Positions 18,079 through 26,308 of a DNA stretch of 64,000 nucleotides are shown here, piece by piece (positions within the stretch are counted from its first letter, which is position 1; the number at the start of each line of letters is the position of its first letter). The translations under genes and the position numbers were made by a program. The stretch covers positions 1 to 64,000 of the forward strand of contig JAFGHR010000064.1 in NCBI GenBank assembly GCA_016930015.1, given 5' to 3'. Source of the stretch: Anaerolineae bacterium. Its GTDB lineage: Bacteria > Chloroflexota > Anaerolineae > Aggregatilineales > Aggregatilineaceae. The notes below the pieces were generated by a model. The model was not told where the DNA came from. It saw only the letters and a list, made by a program, of their open reading frames with translations, and searched no databases.

Positions 18079-18747
18079 TTACGACCCTTCTATTTCGCGT
18101 AGTACGGCCCGTACCGGACTGCCGCATACCCCTGCGATCTTGAGCGGCAGCGCTACCAGTTCGTACCGGCCATCCGGCACCCCGGCCAGCGCCAGGTATT
18201 CCAGGTTAGCGATCCCGTGATGGCGCAGCCGGTGATGGCAGGGTAAATCCGTACTGTCGAACCAGTCCACAGAGGGACTGTCTAATCCTAGCAGAACACC
18301 GCCCTGGGCCGCCAGCCAATCGATCAACGCCACGGTGGGATACGGAAAATCGTCCGGCCAGTCGTCATCGGGTACATCACTCACCCAGGTATGGATCAAC
18401 AGGCGTTCGAGGTTAGCCAGATCATACGCGTCAAAATCGGATGGCACAATGCCGCCGTGCTGCCGTGTGATGGTCACCACGTGCGCCGGGCCGATGTAGT
18501 GCGCCAGCGGCATCTGGTCGGGATGCTGCCCGTCATCGTCAAAATGGTAATAGGCGTCGGCGTGACTGCCGGTGTGCGGGCTGAGTGTTATCGTTGTTAA
18601 GTTCACCGATGAGCCGTCCCGTTTGCGCAGCGTATGCGTAAACGAAAATGGCGCATCACCAGGCCACACGGCCAGCGTAGGCGTTATGGTCCGGCTGATG
18701 TCATAACAACGCGGCAGTTTGCCGGGTTGTGCTGGTGTGTTTGCCAT
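18079..18747 (-). CDS. kynB: Cyclase-family hydrolase, probable kynurenine formamidase
   Basis: Probably hydrolyses N-formyl-kynurenine to kynurenine and formate. The 222-residue length fits the cyclase family, and the signature is visible: YDISRTITPTLAVWPGDAPF at the N-terminus and the metal-binding HTGSHADAYYHF near residue 57, with PCHHRLRHHGIANLEYL toward the end. The assignment to kynurenine formamidase rather than another cyclase-family hydrolase rests on the kynureninase gene directly upstream on the same strand (93-base gap). No tryptophan 2,3-dioxygenase is in the window. A TATAAT box on the minus strand near 18762 may give it its own promoter. Confidence 0.8.
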   Translation of the reverse strand: MANTPAQPGKLPRCYDISRTITPTLAVWPGDAPFSFTHTLRKRDGSSVNLTTITLSPHTGSHADAYYHFDDDGQHPDQMPLAHYIGPAHVVTITRQHGGIVPSDFDAYDLANLERLLIHTWVSDVPDDDWPDDFPYPTVALIDWLAAQGGVLLGLDSPSVDWFDSTDLPCHHRLRHHGIANLEYLALAGVPDGRYELVALPLKIAGVCGSPVRAVLREIEGS

Positions 18748-18775
18748 AAAGCCAACCCTATTATACCTGGAGAGC

Positions 18776-18819
18776 GTTCCCGGCAGCCGACATCAGACTG
18801 ACGTTTTTCCGCCGGGAAC
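18776..18819 (-). promoter_or_regulatory. Stem-loop in the kynU-kynB intergenic gap
   Basis: GTTCCCGGC (18776-18784) and GCCGGGAAC (18811-18819) form a perfect 9-base stem with a 26-base loop. No T-run follows, so an mRNA processing or stability element is more likely than a terminator. Confidence 0.35.
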
Positions 18820-18840
18820 CCACCATTCACTACCTGAACC

Positions 18841-20052
18841 CTACGTAACAAACGCCCGCCCGCTGGTATGTTGTTCCCATGCGCCGTTGTCAAGAATAGC
18901 TTGTATGGCGCTGATGACCATCCGCACTTCGTCATCGCTGTTATAAAAGTGCGGGGAAATCCGAATCCCGGCCTGGGGACGATAGTCTACCAGAATCTCG
19001 CGTGTGATCAGCTCGCGCGACACCTCGTAGGCGTGCGGTGGATTAACCGTGACCGTGCCACCGCGCCGTTCGGGATCACGCGGCGAGTTCACCGCGTAAC
19101 CTGCCGCCTCGGCCAGTTCGATCAACAGCGCGGTCTGGTGTTTGGACTTGCGGCGGATGTTCTCGACGCCAACCTGCGCGATGATCTCCACGCCGGGGCG
19201 GTTCGCGTACAGGCTGGCCATAGCCGGGGTACCGTTCAAGAAACGGAACGCGTCGTCGCGCAACTCGATATCGGCCACCTCAAAGTCAAATGGGCGCTGG
19301 TGAGCCATCCACCCGGTCAGGCCCGGTTTCATCGTCTTCAGGTGATCTTCGCGGGCATATAAAAACACGCCGCCCGGCCCGCCGCACATCCACTTGAGCA
19401 CACCGGCCAGGTAAAAATCCACGTTGAGCGCCGTTACATCAAACGGCACGATCCCGGCGGCGTGGTAACCGTCCAGGATCACGGTTGCGCCGACGGCGTG
19501 CGCCTTGTCGATGATCGGTTTGACGTCGAGAATGTACGCGCTGCGGAACAGCACATGGCTGACCGGCACCAGCAGCGTTCGTTCGTCGATGGCGTCTACA
19601 ATACGCTCCACCGACACGCTGATATCGTCGTCACCGGGGATCATGCACAACTCGATATGGGACGGCAGCATGCCGCGCAGCACGTAATACACCGATGGGA
19701 AAATGCCGCCTTCGATCACGACCTTATTACGCGGCCCGTCGAAGTCAAAGCAGGATAACAAAATACCCTGGGCCAGCGATACGTTCTGGTGCATCGAGAC
19801 GGTGTTGGACGGCGCGCCGATGATCCCGGCGATCTGGTTGCCCAGCGCCACGTTCATATCCCACCAGCCTTCACCCCAGGCACGAATGCCGCGCGCGGCC
19901 CAGGTATCGGCGTAGTCGCGCAGGCTGTCGTATACGGCGCGGGGCATGGCGCCCAGCGAATTATTGATCAGGTACGTTGTTTCATTGACGATCGGGAACG
20001 CGTCCCGCCACTTCAGCAGCGGATCGTTTACATCAAGCTTATTCAAAGACAT
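18841..20052 (-). CDS. kynU: Kynureninase-like PLP enzyme (class V aminotransferase fold)
   Basis: Probably cleaves kynurenine to anthranilate and alanine. From ATG 20052 the protein has 403 residues, right for kynureninase. Visible: VILDGYHAAG with PLP-binding Asp194, and the Schiff-base Lys220 in FYLAGVLKWMCGGPG. GGTTAT before the ATG is a weak RBS. The open frame extends upstream to 20448, but that part is antisense to the TIR-TPR gene and not protein-like, so I excluded it. With the formamidase downstream it covers two steps of the kynurenine pathway. Another class V enzyme acting on a related substrate cannot be excluded. Confidence 0.85.
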   Translation of the reverse strand: MSLNKLDVNDPLLKWRDAFPIVNETTYLINNSLGAMPRAVYDSLRDYADTWAARGIRAWGEGWWDMNVALGNQIAGIIGAPSNTVSMHQNVSLAQGILLSCFDFDGPRNKVVIEGGIFPSVYYVLRGMLPSHIELCMIPGDDDISVSVERIVDAIDERTLLVPVSHVLFRSAYILDVKPIIDKAHAVGATVILDGYHAAGIVPFDVTALNVDFYLAGVLKWMCGGPGGVFLYAREDHLKTMKPGLTGWMAHQRPFDFEVADIELRDDAFRFLNGTPAMASLYANRPGVEIIAQVGVENIRRKSKHQTALLIELAEAAGYAVNSPRDPERRGGTVTVNPPHAYEVSRELITREILVDYRPQAGIRISPHFYNSDDEVRMVISAIQAILDNGAWEQHTSGRAFVT

Positions 20053-20190
20053 GAGATAACCTATCGTTGGGCAATGTTTTCTGGACATAAGTTTAATCAC
20101 CCTGGATAGAAAAGTAAAATTGACGTTCCCCCGTTCCTGGCCAATAATCAAGGCAAGTGTAACCTCACGCCATACCGGAGAGCGCTGCCC

Positions 20191-21438
20191 ATGTCCGATC
20201 CGCAAAAAACCGTGTTCATCAGCTATCGCCGCAACGTCAGTTCGTTTATTGCCCGCGCGATCTTTCAGGATTTGCGCGCCCACGCGTATGACGTGTTCAT
20301 GGATACCGAGAGCATCGACAGCGGCGTGTTTGACACCATCATCCTGAACCAGATCGCTGCCCGCGCGCATTTTGTGCTGGTGCTGACCAGCGGCACACTC
20401 GACCGGTGTGATGAGCCGGGTGACTGGCTGCGGCGCGAGATCGAACACGCCATGCAGTTACAGCGAAACATCGTGCCCGTGCTGGTCAACGATTTCCGGT
20501 TTGATCAGCAGGCGCAGTATCTTTCCGGCAAGTTGGAGCAACTGCCCCGGTATAATGCCCTCAATGTGCCGCACGAATACTTTGAAGAGGCCATGAACCG
20601 GCTGCGCTCACGTTTTTTGAAACAGCCGGTTAGCGGCACGATCCAGCCCACGCCCAAACACGAAGAGATCGCCGTGCAGCAAAAGATCGACGAGGCGAAC
20701 AGCCAGCCGCCGCCCACCGAAGCCGAACTAACGGCGGAAGCGCTGCTGCTGCGCGGCTTCCAGCAGCATGAAAACGGCGATTATCCCAGCGCCATCGCCA
20801 GTTATGATGAATCACTGCGCCGTAATCCCCAGTCCGGGCTGGCCCACTACAACCGGGGTATCAGCCGGTATTGCCTGGGCGACTTTAACGGCGCCATAGA
20901 CGATTTTACACAGGCGATTTTGCTGTCACCGGAGCGCGTGGACACGTACATCAACCTGAGCCTGGTCTACAACCACCAGGGACGGTACGACGCCGCGATC
21001 AATGCCTGCAACCAGGCGATTCGTGTCGCGCCGATGTCGGGTGCGTCCGCCGCCGCGTATAACAACCGGGGGGTGGCCCGTTATCACAAGCACCTCTACA
21101 AGCAGGCGCTCGACGATATCAACAAAGCGCTTCAGATCGATCCGGCACTGGCTGACGCCTACGACAGCCGGGGACAGATTTATTTTGCGCTGGGACGTTA
21201 CGAACACGCGTTAGCCGATTTTAATAAAGTGAACGAACTCCAGCCGGGGGCCACCTGGGCGATTGGTGGGCTGGCCATCACGCGGCATGCCATGGGCCAC
21301 ACCGCCGAAGCCAAACGCCTGTGGCACATTCTGGTCGCGCTCGATGAAAACTACCGGGATGCAGCATGGAGCGGTAAACAACTCGACTGGGATACGCCCT
21401 TAATCAACGAAGCGCAAAAACTGATTGAGCTGTTGTAG
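20191..21438 (+). CDS. TIR-domain protein with TPR repeats
   Basis: A 415-residue cytoplasmic protein. The N-terminal TIR domain (1-140) starts KTVFISYRRNVSSFIARAIF and has the W-x3-E pattern (W79, E83 in GDWLRREIEHAM) where catalytic bacterial TIR domains carry the NADase glutamate. A linker (about 140-185) leads to at least five TPRs (about 185-400; YNRGISRYCLGDFNGAIDDF and similar). Bacterial TIR proteins can cleave NAD+ or make signalling nucleotides in defence, but some are scaffolds. No ThsA/SLOG, STING or other defence partner is adjacent, so a defence role is only an inference. It is divergent from kynU. Confidence 0.88.
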   Translation: MSDPQKTVFISYRRNVSSFIARAIFQDLRAHAYDVFMDTESIDSGVFDTIILNQIAARAHFVLVLTSGTLDRCDEPGDWLRREIEHAMQLQRNIVPVLVNDFRFDQQAQYLSGKLEQLPRYNALNVPHEYFEEAMNRLRSRFLKQPVSGTIQPTPKHEEIAVQQKIDEANSQPPPTEAELTAEALLLRGFQQHENGDYPSAIASYDESLRRNPQSGLAHYNRGISRYCLGDFNGAIDDFTQAILLSPERVDTYINLSLVYNHQGRYDAAINACNQAIRVAPMSGASAAAYNNRGVARYHKHLYKQALDDINKALQIDPALADAYDSRGQIYFALGRYEHALADFNKVNELQPGATWAIGGLAITRHAMGHTAEAKRLWHILVALDENYRDAAWSGKQLDWDTPLINEAQKLIELL

Positions 21439-21488
21439 GCACACACCTGTAAGGTTATGGGAGAATTGCGAAGCCGGTTGCGGCAGGT

Positions 21489-21944
21489 CTATTCGTTCAG
21501 TTTCTCCAGGTAAACCAACTCCAGCGCCGGGGTGACCGCGGCGCGGCGATATTCGCGGTAGCCCAGTTTCTGGTACAGGTACAGGTTACGCTCACTGCGA
21601 AAGCCGGTGAACAACTCGAAGCGCGCCGCGCCGTCAAAGTGCGCCTCAATCGCGCCTATCAGGCGTGTGCCGATGCCCTGGTTCTGGTGGTCAGGGTGCA
21701 CGATCAACCGCCCCACGTAACACGTCCCCTGGTCGATATACCCCCGCACAGCCCCGACGATTTCCCCGTTCACCGTCGCCTTGAGATATATCTGCCGCTC
21801 GAAATCGACCCCGATCTCATCCAGTGTCTGCGTGAGCGGGGGAATCGTGTAGTCGTCGTAGATCGCCGCCTCGCTGCGGTACGCCAGTTTTTGCAGAGCC
21901 AGGAGATCGGGTACGTCGGCTGTGTCTGCACGTTCGATGATCAT
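21489..21944 (-). CDS. GNAT-family N-acetyltransferase
   Basis: A single-domain acetyltransferase of 151 residues, substrate unknown. The acetyl-CoA motif is GRLIVHPDHQNQGIGTRLIG, followed by FTGFRSERNLYLYQKLGYRE, the usual beta5-alpha4 region. I chose ATG 21944 because AAGGAG lies 7 bases upstream; the frame continues to 21989 without an RBS. Confidence 0.88.
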   Translation of the reverse strand: MIIERADTADVPDLLALQKLAYRSEAAIYDDYTIPPLTQTLDEIGVDFERQIYLKATVNGEIVGAVRGYIDQGTCYVGRLIVHPDHQNQGIGTRLIGAIEAHFDGAARFELFTGFRSERNLYLYQKLGYREYRRAAVTPALELVYLEKLNE

Positions 21945-22059
21945 GATGATGCTCCTTTTGGAGATAGGGCGCATAACGAAATACCCCAATGCAGGAATGA
22001 ATCAGATATTCTGAATGTTTTCCGTCGTAGTTCAGCCTGAATACAGGGCATCCGCGTTT

Positions 22060-22617
22060 TTAAGCGTCCGCCAGCCACGTATACGGCCAGTGATCCGCCG
22101 ACGCCACTAATCCGGCTTCTACGGGAGCCTGGCGCAGTTCATACAGCGCGTTGCTCAGCTTGTATTCGGACCGGAACACCTGCCGGTGCCAGCCGTTTTG
22201 CCAGACGCGCAGTATCATCCCGCCCCACACCGGGTTATAGCGCAGCACCCTGTCCAGGGGATCGACGGCGTCCGGTGTTTCACAACCGCTCATGTGCCGG
22301 ATCGTGTTTAACAGCCGCGCTTGGCTCTGCGCTTTGAGAGTATCCACATAGGCAAAAACGGCGTCTTCGGGGGCCGGACCCACTACCAGCCGCACACTAT
22401 CCGGCAGCACGGTCATACCCCACAAGTTACCGGGCGCACCGGGCGCCAACGCCTTCAGCACATCATACACGAGCCGGGCCAACCGGGGAATCGCCAGCAG
22501 CGGCGCATGATCGGCGATCACCACAATTGCCTGAGTGTAAAATTTCTCGCTGCCGCCCCAGACCACGAATATTGAATCCCCTTTAGCAGGCTGTTTTGTT
22601 ATAACCTTATCACGCAA
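22060..22617 (-). CDS. Degenerate RAYT/Y1-transposase-like protein lacking the HUH motif
   Basis: A 185-residue protein resembling REP-associated tyrosine transposases. The C-terminal pattern WQNGWHRQVFRSEYKL, APVEAGLV and DHWPYTW matches the RAYT region around the catalytic Tyr, here possibly the Tyr of ALYELRQAP. Where active enzymes have the metal-binding His-x-His (MPNHVHLLV-like), this protein has LPDSVRLVVG, so both histidines are gone. It is therefore unlikely to cut DNA in the usual way: either a decaying transposase or a domesticated DNA-binding protein. The start is TTG with no clear RBS. Palindromic repeats of the kind RAYTs mobilise occur in the same window. Confidence 0.6.
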   Translation of the reverse strand: MRDKVITKQPAKGDSIFVVWGGSEKFYTQAIVVIADHAPLLAIPRLARLVYDVLKALAPGAPGNLWGMTVLPDSVRLVVGPAPEDAVFAYVDTLKAQSQARLLNTIRHMSGCETPDAVDPLDRVLRYNPVWGGMILRVWQNGWHRQVFRSEYKLSNALYELRQAPVEAGLVASADHWPYTWLADA

Positions 22618-22697
22618 TTTTATGATAAATATTTTTAAAAAGCCCGTTCATCCCTGACCAACATGAGTCTTGAGCAAAAAGAGAAAGGGAAACGACA

Positions 22698-24371
22698 ATG
22701 TACAACCTGCCGGCCCTGCGCTACGGTGCGCTCATGGGACTCCTCGTAACGGCGCCGCTGATGGCATTATTATACCTGGCCGAGCAAGTCTTCGACCTGC
22801 CATTTGTACCGTTCGACTTCTTCGACTGGTTGGCGCGCGTGCTGCCCGGCGACATCATCACACGCGTGATCGACACCATGGTCGAATTCATCGACCGCTT
22901 TGATCTGGGCGAAACATCCGGTACAGCCAAAACACTCGAAGCCCTGGGAGCACTGGGGATGTTTTTGGGCATCGGAATCGGGGCCGCGTTGGTGCTGTAT
23001 GTGGTGCTGCGGCACTTCGAAAACCGCTGGCAAAGCGTGCGCCTGGGACGCATCCCGGCACCTGTTTTGGTTGGCCTGCTCGCGGGGGCGGTTATCGGCC
23101 TGCCGCTGATCCTGATCAGCCAGGATGTGAATGTTCTGGCTGGCGCTCCCGACAGCGTCCAGGTGATCTGGCTGGCGGCGGTTTTTTTGACCTGGGGCGG
23201 TGCGTTGGGCTGGGCTTATGATCACCTGGCGGTGCCGGTTCCGGTTGAAGCGCCCGCCGGGGAACCGGTCAGTACGCCGGGCGTGACCGCTGAGAAGATC
23301 GACCGCCGCACGTTTTTGATCCGTGTGGGTGGTGGTGCTGCGACTCTGACCGTGCTCGGCGCAGGAATTGGCCGGTACCTGGAATATCGCGACGAAAAAG
23401 ACTACCGGGACCGGATCGCGCGCAACCGTGACGCCGTTGTCCCGCAGGACCTGCCCAACGAGGGCGCCGGGGTGGTCGCGGTGCCCGGCACGCGTCCCGA
23501 ATATACGCCGCTGGAAGACCACTACCGCATTGATATCAACGTGCGCCCGCTCGAACTCGACGGGGATTCGTGGCGGCTGCGGATTAACGGGCTGGTAGAC
23601 CAGCCGCTCACGCTGTCACTCGATGACCTGCGCCGGAACTATGATGCGCTCGACCAGTACGTTACATTGGCCTGCATCTCAAACCGTATCGGCGGTGACC
23701 TGACCAGCACCACGCGCTGGACCGGTGCCAGTTTACAAACCGTGCTGGCCGGTGCCGGTGTCCAGGCGAGCGCCTCACACCTCAAGATCACGTCGGCGGA
23801 CGGTTTTTCTGAAACGGTCGCGCTGGACATGGTCAACCAGGACCCGCGTATCATGCTGGCCTACAACTGGGACGGTATCCCGCTGCTGCACAAACACGGT
23901 TTCCCGCTGCGCATTTACATCCCCGACCGGTACGGCATGAAACAGCCCAAATGGATCACCGATATCGAGGTCATGGATCACGATGAAGACGGCTATTGGG
24001 TCGAACGCAACTGGGACAAAATCGCCCGGATGCGGGCTGTATCGGTTGTGGATGTGGTGGACGGCGGCGGCACCATTGAGCGTGACGGCCAGATGGTTGT
24101 GCCAATTGGCGGGATCGCGCACGCAGGCGCGCGGGGTATCTCACGGGTCGAGGTGTCCGTTGATGACGGCGAATGGACCGCCGCCGCCCTGCGCGAGCCG
24201 CTGTCTGATACCACGTGGGTAATCTGGCGCTACGAATGGCCGTTCGAAGCCGGGGAGCATACATTCGCCGTGCGCTGCACCGAAAAAGATGGCACCCCTC
24301 AGATCACCAACTCCAACCCGACCAAACCCAGCGGCGCCACCGGAATCCACCGACTGAGCCGCACGCTGTAA
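22698..24371 (+). CDS. Membrane-anchored molybdopterin-dependent oxidoreductase (sulfite oxidase fold)
   Basis: A 557-residue redox enzyme. The N-terminal 175 residues hold about four TM helices. Next comes DRRTFLIRVGGGAATLTVLG (202-221), a twin-arginine-like motif plus a hydrophobic stretch that could send the C-terminal domain across the membrane by Tat. The catalytic part (about 270-460) has the molybdenum-ligand Cys326 in YVTLACISNRIGG and HGFPLRIYIPDRYGMKQPKW, typical of the sulfite oxidase/YedY superfamily; an Ig-like dimerisation domain follows (to 557). The substrate is unknown. The RBS AAAGGGAAA supports the start. No cytochrome partner is adjacent. Confidence 0.88.
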   Translation: MYNLPALRYGALMGLLVTAPLMALLYLAEQVFDLPFVPFDFFDWLARVLPGDIITRVIDTMVEFIDRFDLGETSGTAKTLEALGALGMFLGIGIGAALVLYVVLRHFENRWQSVRLGRIPAPVLVGLLAGAVIGLPLILISQDVNVLAGAPDSVQVIWLAAVFLTWGGALGWAYDHLAVPVPVEAPAGEPVSTPGVTAEKIDRRTFLIRVGGGAATLTVLGAGIGRYLEYRDEKDYRDRIARNRDAVVPQDLPNEGAGVVAVPGTRPEYTPLEDHYRIDINVRPLELDGDSWRLRINGLVDQPLTLSLDDLRRNYDALDQYVTLACISNRIGGDLTSTTRWTGASLQTVLAGAGVQASASHLKITSADGFSETVALDMVNQDPRIMLAYNWDGIPLLHKHGFPLRIYIPDRYGMKQPKWITDIEVMDHDEDGYWVERNWDKIARMRAVSVVDVVDGGGTIERDGQMVVPIGGIAHAGARGISRVEVSVDDGEWTAAALREPLSDTTWVIWRYEWPFEAGEHTFAVRCTEKDGTPQITNSNPTKPSGATGIHRLSRTL

Positions 24372-24401
24372 ACTGGTTCGGAACGGATCACGGGGGAAAT
24401 C

Positions 24402-24442
24402 AAAAACGGGCCGCACCTGGTCATCAATGCGACCCGTTTTTT
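24402..24442. terminator. Bidirectional rho-independent terminator
   Basis: AAAACGGGCCGCA pairs with TGCGACCCGTTTT (one C/A mismatch), with A-run and T-run on either side. It lies between the convergent oxidoreductase and GT39-like genes and should work in both directions. Confidence 0.8.
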
Positions 24443-24449
24443 CGCATAC

Positions 24450-25967
24450 TCAATCCGCGGTGCCCGGCTCGATGACTGGCGGCTGGCAGCCGTTCAGCAG
24501 CAGCATGGTGACACCGTTAAACACCTTATAATCGACCACGCAGTTTATCCGGCTGCTCAACCACTGGGATGTTACGGTATGGTTGGATTCCAACGGGTCA
24601 AACGCCTTCATCGCGCTCAGGCGGTGAATATCCTCGTGTGGGCTGCGATAAATCACCCAGTAGCGTTTTTCCGGATCAGACGGCGGAATCACCTCGTCGG
24701 TTTCCGAAAGCTGGATCACGTGCAGCGGCTCCGTCACGTGAAAATAGCGCTTAAACGAGATCAGGGTCACGGCGCGGTCTACGACAAAGATATCGTCCGG
24801 CTGGTACTCGGCTTCGGTATACCGGGCCGCATCACGCCAGTTTTCGCGCTGGATGTCATGATGATAGATCGACAGGCCGACCGTGACTCCGCCGGTCAGC
24901 GCAAAACAGGCCAGCACCACCGGCCACCCGTGGCGGGCCAGGTACGCCAGGCCGTAAGACACAATGAATACCAGGCCGGGAAACAGCACCATAAAGTACC
25001 GGTCAACGTAGAGATTCAACGAAAACAGGGACACGATAAACACCAGCGTGATCGGCATCGTCAGCAGCACCACCCAATACAGGTTATTGACCACCTGTTT
25101 GTTCCAGTAGCGCAGCGTGAACCCGATCGCAACCAGCGCGACCGCCAGCCCCGGCAGTGAATACCACTTCAGGTACCCGTCATAACCCACCGTCATGTTA
25201 CGCAGCGACAGCACCACGTCCACAACCAGGGGACGCGGTCCCCACTGCGGTTCGCGGGCTGTCATGTTGATCACCATCAACAGGAACCAGAACGCCATCG
25301 GCAGCGCGGCCACGATCTGCGCGATAAACCAGCGGCGCATCAGGGCCGACTTGTTACGCCAATGCATGCCCAGCAGAACAAACTGCGCGACCGGCAGCGC
25401 CAGCATGGAGTAATGCGTAAAATACGCGATCATGCTGGTCAGCGTGAGCAGCGTCCACGTGCGGCGGCTGTACCCCCGGTACCACAGCATCAGAAAGAAG
25501 TACGACACCAGCACCGCCAGCACAAAGATCAACGAGTAGCCGCGCGCGGTGCGCGACAGCCAGATATGGTACGGGTTAAAGGCCAGCCACGCGCCGCCCC
25601 ACAGCGCCATGTCATACCGTTTGTAGAGCCGTGTGAAGACGAACATCACCACGGCCATACCGATCACGCCCATCAGCGCCGATGGGAAGCGCAGCAGCAG
25701 TTCGTTGCTGCCGGTCGGAAACAAACGCAGCGCCAGGAAATAAAACGGCGTCTGGTCGATCGTTTTGAGGATCGACTCAAGCGAATCTCGCAGCGGCGCT
25801 TCGGCGCGAAACTCGGTCATGACTTCGTCTGCCCATAAACTGGGCTGTCCCAGGTCCCACACGCGCAGCACAAAACCGGCCAATAACAGGGCTATCGTGA
25901 CCCAGAGATAATATGTCGGGCGCCGGTTCGGCGCGGCGGTAGTATGAATAACATGATGGCTGGACAA
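24450..25967 (-). CDS. GT39-like membrane glycosyltransferase
   Basis: A polytopic membrane protein of 505 residues with about 10-11 TM helices, of the ArnT/PMT-like glycosyltransferase family 39. Near the N-terminus the first loop after TM1 has LWADEVMTEFRAEAP, matching the acidic catalytic motif of the family. It probably transfers a sugar from a polyprenyl-phosphate donor to an acceptor outside the membrane. The start codon appears to be TTG with GAGGG just upstream. Donor, acceptor and pathway partners are not visible. Confidence 0.8.
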   Translation of the reverse strand: MSSHHVIHTTAAPNRRPTYYLWVTIALLLAGFVLRVWDLGQPSLWADEVMTEFRAEAPLRDSLESILKTIDQTPFYFLALRLFPTGSNELLLRFPSALMGVIGMAVVMFVFTRLYKRYDMALWGGAWLAFNPYHIWLSRTARGYSLIFVLAVLVSYFFLMLWYRGYSRRTWTLLTLTSMIAYFTHYSMLALPVAQFVLLGMHWRNKSALMRRWFIAQIVAALPMAFWFLLMVINMTAREPQWGPRPLVVDVVLSLRNMTVGYDGYLKWYSLPGLAVALVAIGFTLRYWNKQVVNNLYWVVLLTMPITLVFIVSLFSLNLYVDRYFMVLFPGLVFIVSYGLAYLARHGWPVVLACFALTGGVTVGLSIYHHDIQRENWRDAARYTEAEYQPDDIFVVDRAVTLISFKRYFHVTEPLHVIQLSETDEVIPPSDPEKRYWVIYRSPHEDIHRLSAMKAFDPLESNHTVTSQWLSSRINCVVDYKVFNGVTMLLLNGCQPPVIEPGTAD

Positions 25968-26303
25968 AATTCCCTCTGGTTCATCAACTCGCGGCAGAGG
26001 CTAGTAGATAATCTGGCACGGACTGCAAACACGGCACCCACCCTCAAGGGCAGATAAAACACAACAAACGCTTCTCCCCTCCGGACTTTTGCCCGCAGGC
26101 TGTGCCCGGTTTCCCCTCCCCGGCCAGGTTATGGATGCCTCCACAACCAGACTATGGATGCCTCCATAACCAGACTATGGAGGGAAAAATGCAGCGCTCG
26201 CGCGTGTTTTTGAAGTCCCCCGTCCAGCTTGGCTGGAAGGGGGATTTAGGGGGAAGGCGTTGCTCAAAAACTCAACTGTGAATTTGATGCAATCACCCCA
26301 CCC
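25968..26303. other. Intergenic region dominated by a palindromic repeat element
   Basis: 336 non-coding bases between two leftward genes, almost wholly occupied by the repeat element at 26049-26296 and its flanking direct repeats. No promoter or gene was recognised. Confidence 0.7.
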
Positions 26304-26308
26304 TCAAG
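26037..26308. mobile_element. MITE-like palindromic element with 12-bp flanking direct repeats (copy 1)
   Basis: The 12-base sequence CCCACCCTCAAG occurs exactly at 26037-26048 and 26297-26308 on either side of a 248-base element. Inside are a left hairpin block (CTCCCCTCCGG...CCGG, CCCTCCCC), a 23-base tandem duplication and a right hairpin, TCCCCCGTCCAGC/GCTGGAAGGGGGA (26216-26242). The right half (GTCCAGCTTGGCTGGAAGG, then GGGGGAAGGCGTTGC) is shared with copies at 52.8, 62.6 and 63.7 kb. The right direct repeat overlaps the stop codon of the PfkB gene. Confidence 0.65.
26131..26176. repeat. Two-copy 23-bp tandem repeat inside the element
   Basis: Two units of 23 bases (ATGGATGCCTCCAYAACCAG plus ACT), differing by one base, followed by a partial third ATGGAGGG. 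It appears to be a local duplication within the left hairpin arm, seen only in this copy. Confidence 0.8.

Noticed and set aside
20053-20448. N-terminal extension of the kynureninase frame
   Set aside because: It is antisense to the TIR-TPR gene, the residues do not look like protein, and kynureninase homologues begin at the ATG at 20052.
20191-21438. Thoeris-type defence system
   Set aside because: Only the TIR protein is present; no ThsA or SLOG-domain partner is adjacent.
26131-26176. CRISPR-like short repeats
   Set aside because: Only two directly joined 23-base units without spacers; a local tandem duplication in a palindromic element.
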